The notes beneath the pieces are model-generated. The model saw only the letters and a list, made by a program, of their open reading frames with translations. It made no database searches and was not told the DNA's origin. From CAXMST01 sp963790085 (GTDB lineage: Bacteria; Actinomycetota; Thermoleophilia; Solirubrobacterales; 70-9): DNA of 64,000 nt. How positions within the stretch are numbered: the first letter of the stretch is position 1; each line of letters opens with the position of its first letter. The position numbers were made by a program, and so were the translations under genes. The stretch spans positions 496,001-560,000 of the forward strand of contig CAWBNH010000006.1 in assembly GCA_963790085.1 (NCBI GenBank). Reading direction: 5' to 3'. Below, piece by piece: positions 59,076 through 64,000 of the stretch.

Positions 59076-59711
59076 ATGGGCGAGCGTCTTCGACAGTGGA
59101 TGCAGAGCGACCTGATCGGCGTCTACGCCACGATCGCGGTTGTTGTCATCGTCGGCCTTGCACTCGTGATCTTCCTGGTCGTCGGCCCGATCGCCGGGAT
59201 CCTGTTCGGCGCGGCCATCGTGGCGCTGAGCTTCTACCTCGTCTCCCTGACGAGCCGCGGCCCTGCTGACATCAGCGACATCGCCCCGCCGCCCGCGGAG
59301 ACCGCACAGCAGGTCCTCGTGATCGCCAACCAGGGCTTGGAGAACCCGGCCCTCGACAGTGAGATCGCGCTTCGGGCCAAACGGGGGCCGCTCGAGCTGA
59401 AGCTGATCGCGCCTGCCCCCGCATCGTCGCTCGCGCGGAGGATCTCCGACGACGTCGACGTCGAGACCGCACGCGCGGGGGAGCGGCTCAGCGCGGCAGT
59501 CAAGAGGCTCTCCGCCACGGGCGTTGCCGCATCCGGCCAGGTCGACGAGGAGGCTGAACCGATGCGCTGCCTGCTCGACGGGCTACGGGTGTTCCCGGCG
59601 GATGAGGTCCTGCTGGTCCCCGGGGACGAGCTGGACTGGAGCGACGCCGAGAGCCTGGCCGATCGGATCCGCGCCGAGACCGGGGTCCGGGTCACAGAGC
59701 TGGGTGGCTGA
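59076..59711 (+). CDS. Membrane protein with C-terminal USP-like domain
   Basis: A 211-residue protein with two N-terminal membrane helices (about residues 17-40 and 41-61) followed by a soluble domain. The soluble part begins QQVLVIANQGLENPALDSEI and has an alpha/beta arrangement like a universal stress protein (VLVIA strand at the start, MRCLLDGLRVFPADEVLLVPG near the end). The glycine-rich ATP loop of true UspA proteins is not evident, so nucleotide binding is uncertain. Lies between patatin (divergent) and the carboxypeptidase, function unknown. Confidence 0.65.
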   Translation: MGERLRQWMQSDLIGVYATIAVVVIVGLALVIFLVVGPIAGILFGAAIVALSFYLVSLTSRGPADISDIAPPPAETAQQVLVIANQGLENPALDSEIALRAKRGPLELKLIAPAPASSLARRISDDVDVETARAGERLSAAVKRLSATGVAASGQVDEEAEPMRCLLDGLRVFPADEVLLVPGDELDWSDAESLADRIRAETGVRVTELGG

Positions 59712-59802
59712 GGGCAGGCCTCCTCGCGCGGCATTGCGCCGACAACCCGGTCCATTCCGCCCCGCTCAGATCACCGCTCGCCCACTCTCTACCATCGTCG
59801 CG

Positions 59803-61104
59803 ATGCGGAATCGGGTGGGACTGATGGCATTGGCGGCGGCGCTGGCGATGCCCGTCGTGGCACATGCATCGCCGGGCCCGGGCGGCGCGGCGGGCGGGGC
59901 GCTGCTCCCGGGCCCCGACCTCGCCCAGCGCTCGAGCCCGGCGCTCGCCCGGGCCGCGGCCAGCGGCCGGATCAACCGCTCCCAGCTGCGCCGCAAGCTC
60001 AAGCGGCTGGCCCGCCGGGCGCCCGGCTCGAGCGGCTTCTACGTCTATGACACCGGCGCCCGCAATCGCCGCGTGCTCTTCGACCGCAAGGAGGGGAAGC
60101 GGCGCAAGCTGGCCTCGAACACGAAGCTGTTCACAACCGCAGCGGCGCTAGACAGGCTCGGGGCGGACGGACGAATCGAGACGGTGGTACAAGCGCGGGG
60201 CAGCCGCAACGGCAACGGTCGGCTCGACGGCGACCTCTTCCTGGTCGGGGGCGGCGACCCGACGCTCGGCCGGAGCGAGATGCGGAGGCTGGCGACCGAG
60301 GTCGAGCGCGGCGGCGTCAGCCGGGTCAAGGGCCGGATCGTAGCCGACGACACCGTCTTCGACCGTAGGCGCGGCGTCCCCGACTCCGGCTTCGGGCCGA
60401 GCCCCTACATCGCACCGCTCTCGGGGCTGGTGTATCGCGGCTCGACGTATTCGGGCGATCCGGCGACCGAAGCGGCTCTGGCCTTGAAGGGCGCTCTGAA
60501 GAAGCGTGGCGTCAAGGTGACCGGCGGCGTCAAGATCGGCAGCACGCCGAGGAAGCTGACCGCTCGCAGGCCCCTGGCGAGCGTCTCCTCCCCGACGATC
60601 GCCGCGATCGCCGAGGCCACCAACAAGCCGTCGAACAACTTCTACGCCGAGATGCTGCTGAAGCGGCTCTGGGCGAAGGGCGGCCGGCGTGGCACCACGC
60701 ACGGGGGCGCGAAGGCATCGGAGCGCTTCGCCCGCAGCCAGGGCGCGAAGGTCTCACAGCTCGACGGCTCGGGCCTGAGCGACGGCAACCGGTCCGATCC
60801 ACGCAGCGTCGTGCGACTGCTCGTCGCGATGCTCGATCATCGCGCCGGCCGGGCCTTCTACGGCTCGCTGCCCACGGCCGGCAGGGAGGGCACCCTCGAC
60901 GAGCGGATGGAGGGCACGGCCGCCGCCGGCCGCTGCCGGGCGAAGACCGGCACGATCACCGGCGTCTCCGCGCTCTCGGGCTACTGCAACTCCGGCCGCG
61001 GGAGGGTCGCCTTCTCGCTGCTGATGAACGGCGTCGGGAGCTCCGAGGCGGCCCGCAGGATCCAGGACGAGATGACGATCGAGATCGCCCGCTACCGTCC
61101 CTGA
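59803..61104 (+). CDS. dacB: D-alanyl-D-alanine carboxypeptidase (peptidase S13, PBP4-like)
   Basis: A 433-residue exported penicillin-binding protein. Signal peptide about residues 1-22. The three PBP motifs are present: SxxK as S105-N-T-K108 in LASNTKLFTTAA, SxN as SNN in TNKPSNNFYAEML, and KTG in RCRAKTGTITGV. The spacing and GTHG-like region fit the S13 (PBP4/DacB) family, trimming or cross-linking peptidoglycan. The ORF is open upstream of 59803 but without a signal peptide. Convergent with zwf. Confidence 0.9.
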   Translation: MRNRVGLMALAAALAMPVVAHASPGPGGAAGGALLPGPDLAQRSSPALARAAASGRINRSQLRRKLKRLARRAPGSSGFYVYDTGARNRRVLFDRKEGKRRKLASNTKLFTTAAALDRLGADGRIETVVQARGSRNGNGRLDGDLFLVGGGDPTLGRSEMRRLATEVERGGVSRVKGRIVADDTVFDRRRGVPDSGFGPSPYIAPLSGLVYRGSTYSGDPATEAALALKGALKKRGVKVTGGVKIGSTPRKLTARRPLASVSSPTIAAIAEATNKPSNNFYAEMLLKRLWAKGGRRGTTHGGAKASERFARSQGAKVSQLDGSGLSDGNRSDPRSVVRLLVAMLDHRAGRAFYGSLPTAGREGTLDERMEGTAAAGRCRAKTGTITGVSALSGYCNSGRGRVAFSLLMNGVGSSEAARRIQDEMTIEIARYRP

Positions 61105-61136
61105 GGCCGAGGGGCCGGGCCGGACGGACCTCGGCC
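61105..61136. terminator. Hairpin between convergent dacB and zwf
   Basis: GGCCGAGG (61105-61112) and CCTCGGCC (61129-61136) form an 8-bp stem with a 16-base loop immediately after the dacB stop and 12 bp before the zwf stop. Probably a shared terminator; the large loop lowers confidence. Confidence 0.4.
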
Positions 61137-61147
61137 CGCCGCGGCGC

Positions 61148-62539
61148 TCAGGACCTGTGCCCCACCCATGGCTGGCGCCAGCCCCCGTGGTTTGCCAGCA
61201 GGCGCTCGGCGGCACGCGGCCCCCAGCTGCCCGGCTCATAGGGCTCCGGGGCGAGATCGACGTCGAGCAGCGGCTGCACGATGCGCCATGTCTGCTCGAC
61301 CGAGTCCTGGCCCGGGAAGAGCTCGAAGTTGCCACGGATCGCGTCGCGCAGCAGGCGCTCGTAGGGCTCGGGCTGCTCCCCGACCTGCTCCTCGAAGAAG
61401 AGATCGAGATGAACCCGGTGCAGCGCCTCCTCCCCCGCCCGCTTCGCGATCAGGCAGAGCTCGGCGCCCGGATCCGGCTTCATCCGGATGATCAACTCGT
61501 TCGCATCGGGGACCGTCCGCCCGCCGATTCCAAGCCGCGGGGGTCGCTGAAAGACGATCCGCACCTCGGTCGCATCGACCGGCATCTGCTTGCCGGCGCG
61601 GATGAAGAACGGGACCCCCTCCCAGCGCCAGTTGTCGATCCCCAGCTGCAGGGCGACGAAGGTCTCGGTCTCGGAGTCGGCCGCGACATCGTCGATCCCG
61701 CGGTAGCCACGGTACTGCCCGCGCACGTAGCGGCTCGGGTCGGCCGGCGGCATCGCGCGGAACAGGTCCGTCTTGCGCGAGCGGATCGCATCGAGGTCGT
61801 CGGGGCCGGCGGACGGCGGCTCCATCGCGACCAGCGAGAGCACCTGAAGCAGGTGGTTCTGGACGACGTCGCGGAGCGCCCCGACCGGATCGAAGAAGGC
61901 GCCACGGCCCTCGACCCCGAATGTCTCGGCCATCGTGATCTGGACCGAGTCGACGTAGCGACGGTTCCAGACCGGCTCGAGGATCGCGTTCGCGAACCGC
62001 AGGTAGAGGATGTCCATCACCGGCTCCTTGCCGAGGAAGTGATCGAGCCGCAGGATCTGGTCCTCGGCGAGCACGTCCCGCAGGCTGCGGTTCAACTCGC
62101 GGGCGGAGGCGAGGTCGTGGCCGAACGGCTTCTCGACGACGACGCGGGAGTCCTCGACGAGGCCGGCCGCGGCGAGCCGATGAACGATAGGCGCGAACAG
62201 CGACGGCGGCGTCTCCAGATAGAACAGCCTGTACTCGCCGTTGACGCGCTCGCCGATGCGCTCGTAGGTCGCCTCCTCGTCGTAGCCGCCGGCCAGGTAG
62301 CTGAGCCGGCCAAGCAGCCGATCGAGGATCTCCTGATCCGGCTCCTCGACGGTCTCCGAGATAGCCCGAGCCGCCTGCTCCCGGAGGTCGGAGTCGCTCC
62401 ACTCGCGACGGCCTACGCCGATGATCTGGCAGGGGATGTCGCGGCGTGCCTCGAGCTGGTAGAGGGCCGCGAAGGTCTTCTTGCGAGCGAGGTCGCCGGT
62501 GATCCCGAAGATCACGAGCTCATTTGCCGCCTCGGTCAT
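61148..62539 (-). CDS. zwf: Glucose-6-phosphate 1-dehydrogenase
   Basis: A 463-residue NADP-dependent dehydrogenase of the oxidative pentose phosphate pathway. N-terminal Rossmann motif IFGITGDLARKKTF, the substrate-binding RLDHFLGKEPVMD (DHYLGKE equivalent), and the EKPFGHDLASARELN region are all diagnostic. The substrate-contact segment is IRAGKQMPVDATEV near the C-terminus. ATG at 62539 preferred; the open frame starts 48 bp earlier at 62587. No gnd, opcA or pgl neighbours visible. NADPH supply for reductive or oxygenase reactions is a plausible role. Confidence 0.94.
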   Translation of the reverse strand: MTEAANELVIFGITGDLARKKTFAALYQLEARRDIPCQIIGVGRREWSDSDLREQAARAISETVEEPDQEILDRLLGRLSYLAGGYDEEATYERIGERVNGEYRLFYLETPPSLFAPIVHRLAAAGLVEDSRVVVEKPFGHDLASARELNRSLRDVLAEDQILRLDHFLGKEPVMDILYLRFANAILEPVWNRRYVDSVQITMAETFGVEGRGAFFDPVGALRDVVQNHLLQVLSLVAMEPPSAGPDDLDAIRSRKTDLFRAMPPADPSRYVRGQYRGYRGIDDVAADSETETFVALQLGIDNWRWEGVPFFIRAGKQMPVDATEVRIVFQRPPRLGIGGRTVPDANELIIRMKPDPGAELCLIAKRAGEEALHRVHLDLFFEEQVGEQPEPYERLLRDAIRGNFELFPGQDSVEQTWRIVQPLLDVDLAPEPYEPGSWGPRAAERLLANHGGWRQPWVGHRS

Positions 62540-62630
62540 CCGCCCACCGTATCGCCACCGCGACAAGGCACGCTCGTCAACCGGCAAGCTCCGGCTGTAG
62601 CGCCCGCGGGCCGTCCGGATAGATCCATGG

Positions 62631-63998
62631 CTACATTCTGAACACCCCGTAGCCCAGTTCCCCCAGCGGCGCGGGGGCGCAGGCGGCGAGCGCCTTGGCG
62701 AGGACCTCGCGGGTCTGGCGCGGATCGATCACGCCGTCGTCCCAGAGCCGGGCGGTCGAGTAGACCGGGTTGCCCTGGTCCTCGAACTGCTCGCGCAGAC
62801 CGCGCTTGAACTCCTCCTCCTGCTCGACGGGCCACTCCTCACCCGCCGCCTCGGCCCGCTCGCGACGGATCGTGCTGAGCACGGTGGCGGCCTGCTCGCC
62901 TCCCATCACGCTGATCCTCGCGTTCGGCCACATGAACAGGAAGCGCGGCGAGTAGGCGCGGCCGCACATGCCGTAGTTGCCGGCTCCGTAGGAGCCGCCG
63001 ATGATCACGGTCAGCTTCGGGACCCGCGCGCAGGAGACAGCGGTGACCAGCTTCGCTCCGTCCTTGGCGATGCCGCCGGCCTCGTAGTCACGGCCGACCA
63101 TGAAGCCGCTGATGTTCTGGATGAAGACGATCGGGACCCCGCGCCGATCGCAGAGCTCGATGAAGTGCGCGGCCTTCAGCGAGGACTCGCTGAAGAGGAT
63201 GCCGTTGTTGGCGATCACCCCGACCCGGTGCCCGTCGATGTGGGCGAAGGCGCAGACCACCGTGGTCCCGTAGAGCGCCTTGAACTCGTCGAGCTCGGAG
63301 CCGTCGACGATCCGCCGCAGCACCCCATGGACCTCGTACGGCGTGCGGGGATCGAGCGGGACCACGTCGAGCAGCCCGTCTGGGTCCTCGAGCGGCGGCC
63401 GCGACCGGCGTCGCTCCCAGGGCGCGGCCGGCTGGACCGGGAGCGTCGCGATGATCGAGCGGACGATCTCGAGCGCGTGCTCGTCGTCCTCGGCGAGGTG
63501 ATCGACGACCCCGGAGCGACGCGCGTGCACGTCGCCCCCACCCAGATCCTCGGCGCTCACCTCCTCGCCGGTCGCCGCCTTGACGAGCGGCGGGCCGCCG
63601 AGGAAGATCGTCCCCTGCCCGCGAACGATCACCGTCTCGTCGCTCATCGCGGGCACGTACGCGCCGCCCGCCGTACAGGAGCCCATCACCGCGCTGATCT
63701 GCGGGATCCCGCGCTTCGACATCGTCGCCTGGTTGAAGAAGATCCGGCCGAAGTGCTCGCGGTCGGGAAAGACCTCGTCCTGCATCGGCAGGAAGGCGCC
63801 GCCGGAGTCGACCAGATAGATGCAGGGAAGGTCGTTCTCGAGCGCCACCTCCTGGGCGCGCAGGTGCTTCTTGACCGTGATCGGATAGTAGGTGCCGCCC
63901 TTCACCGTGGCGTCGTTGGCAACGATCACGCAGCGCCTGCCCGCGACCACGCCGACCCCTGCCACGACCCCGGCCCCGGGCGCGTCACCGCCGTACAT
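62631..63998 (-). CDS. Acyl-CoA carboxyltransferase beta subunit (MCC-beta-like), 5' end cut by window
   Basis: The last 455 residues of a carboxyltransferase; the N-terminus lies beyond the right edge. First-half signature FLPMQDEVFPDREHFGRIF followed by SAVMGSCTAGGAYVPAMSDE and GTIFLGGPPLVKAATGEEVS. Second-half signature IIGGSYGAGNYGMCGRAYSP followed by PRFLFMWPNARISVMGG. These motifs resemble 3-methylcrotonyl-CoA carboxylase beta subunits more closely than the one at 31886. If true, it belongs to leucine degradation. Ends with a TAG at 62631-62633. Confidence 0.9.
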   Translation of the reverse strand: MYGGDAPGAGVVAGVGVVAGRRCVIVANDATVKGGTYYPITVKKHLRAQEVALENDLPCIYLVDSGGAFLPMQDEVFPDREHFGRIFFNQATMSKRGIPQISAVMGSCTAGGAYVPAMSDETVIVRGQGTIFLGGPPLVKAATGEEVSAEDLGGGDVHARRSGVVDHLAEDDEHALEIVRSIIATLPVQPAAPWERRRSRPPLEDPDGLLDVVPLDPRTPYEVHGVLRRIVDGSELDEFKALYGTTVVCAFAHIDGHRVGVIANNGILFSESSLKAAHFIELCDRRGVPIVFIQNISGFMVGRDYEAGGIAKDGAKLVTAVSCARVPKLTVIIGGSYGAGNYGMCGRAYSPRFLFMWPNARISVMGGEQAATVLSTIRRERAEAAGEEWPVEQEEEFKRGLREQFEDQGNPVYSTARLWDDGVIDPRQTREVLAKALAACAPAPLGELGYGVFRM

Positions 63999-64000
63999 CT

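Noticed and set aside
1..64000. Mobile element, prophage or CRISPR
   Set aside because: No transposase, integrase, cas gene or regularly spaced repeats were found; the Holin-X-type gene at 2651 belongs to a chromosomal family and is not evidence of phage.

Overview
The window is about 64 kb of very GC-rich, gene-dense chromosome with strong G/C at third codon positions. Many genes start with GTG, and operons often have 1-17 bp gene overlaps. The content points to an actinomycete-type bacterium, most likely a Thermoleophilia/Solirubrobacterales-like lineage (inference): a DUF4235/Holin-X/DUF3618 trio, several TetR regulators, MMPL, acyl-CoA dehydrogenases in quantity and biotin-dependent acyl-CoA carboxylases. 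I see no insertion sequence, prophage, CRISPR array or rRNA. One tRNA-Pro(CGG) is present.

Layout. 0-6.8 kb: GST-like protein, NAD-dependent epimerase, DegV, a three-gene membrane-protein operon, nitrilase-TetR, and an enoyl-CoA hydratase-OsmC-MerR operon. 6.9-13.3 kb: MMPL transporter, second enoyl-CoA hydratase, membrane GGDEF/HD-GYP protein, cytochrome P450. 13.3-24.3 kb: two LCAD/IVD-type acyl-CoA dehydrogenases flanking a response regulator and hybrid kinase, then ATP-grasp, GNAT, two SDRs, MBL-fold lactonase-like protein, acyltransferase, TetR. 24.3-33.5 kb: glycerol kinase, glycosyltransferase, aldehyde dehydrogenase, third enoyl-CoA hydratase, HhH-GPD glycosylase and a two-subunit biotin-dependent carboxylase. 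33.6-40.1 kb: esterase and a complete bioB-bioF-bioD-bioA operon with a trailing SDR. 40.2-48 kb: ECF sigma factor with a DUF4349 partner, rubredoxin, Nudix, DUF3137-like/LemA pair, Mn-type SOD, tRNA, DsbA-like, CAP-domain and Nif3-like proteins, and a 58-residue helix-turn-helix-like protein. 48-52 kb: acyl-CoA synthetase and CPA1 antiporter. 52-57.7 kb: an island of secreted proteins made of two parallel beta-helix proteins, three cupredoxins and a two-domain multicopper oxidase. 57.7-64 kb: patatin, USP-like membrane protein, D-Ala-D-Ala carboxypeptidase, glucose-6-phosphate dehydrogenase and a second carboxyltransferase cut by the right edge.

The dominant theme is acyl-CoA catabolism: synthetase, dehydrogenases, hydratases, carboxylases, and biotin synthesis to supply the carboxylase cofactor. 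Three of these loci share the same upstream motif, GTAGGAAGT-N8-CTACT, which looks like the operator of one acyl-CoA regulon. It lies in front of the enoyl-CoA hydratase operon (6.8 kb), between P450 and acyl-CoA dehydrogenase (13.2 kb), and at the carboxylase operon (33.5 kb).

The best candidate for an undescribed system is the copper/beta-helix island: all six products carry export signals, the beta-helix and cupredoxin genes occur twice, and the oxidase has a full set of copper ligands. Several genes carry apparent single-base frameshifts (DUF4349 gene, first beta-helix gene three times, third cupredoxin). Either the assembly has errors there or these genes are decaying. All functional calls are read from translated sequence without database searches.
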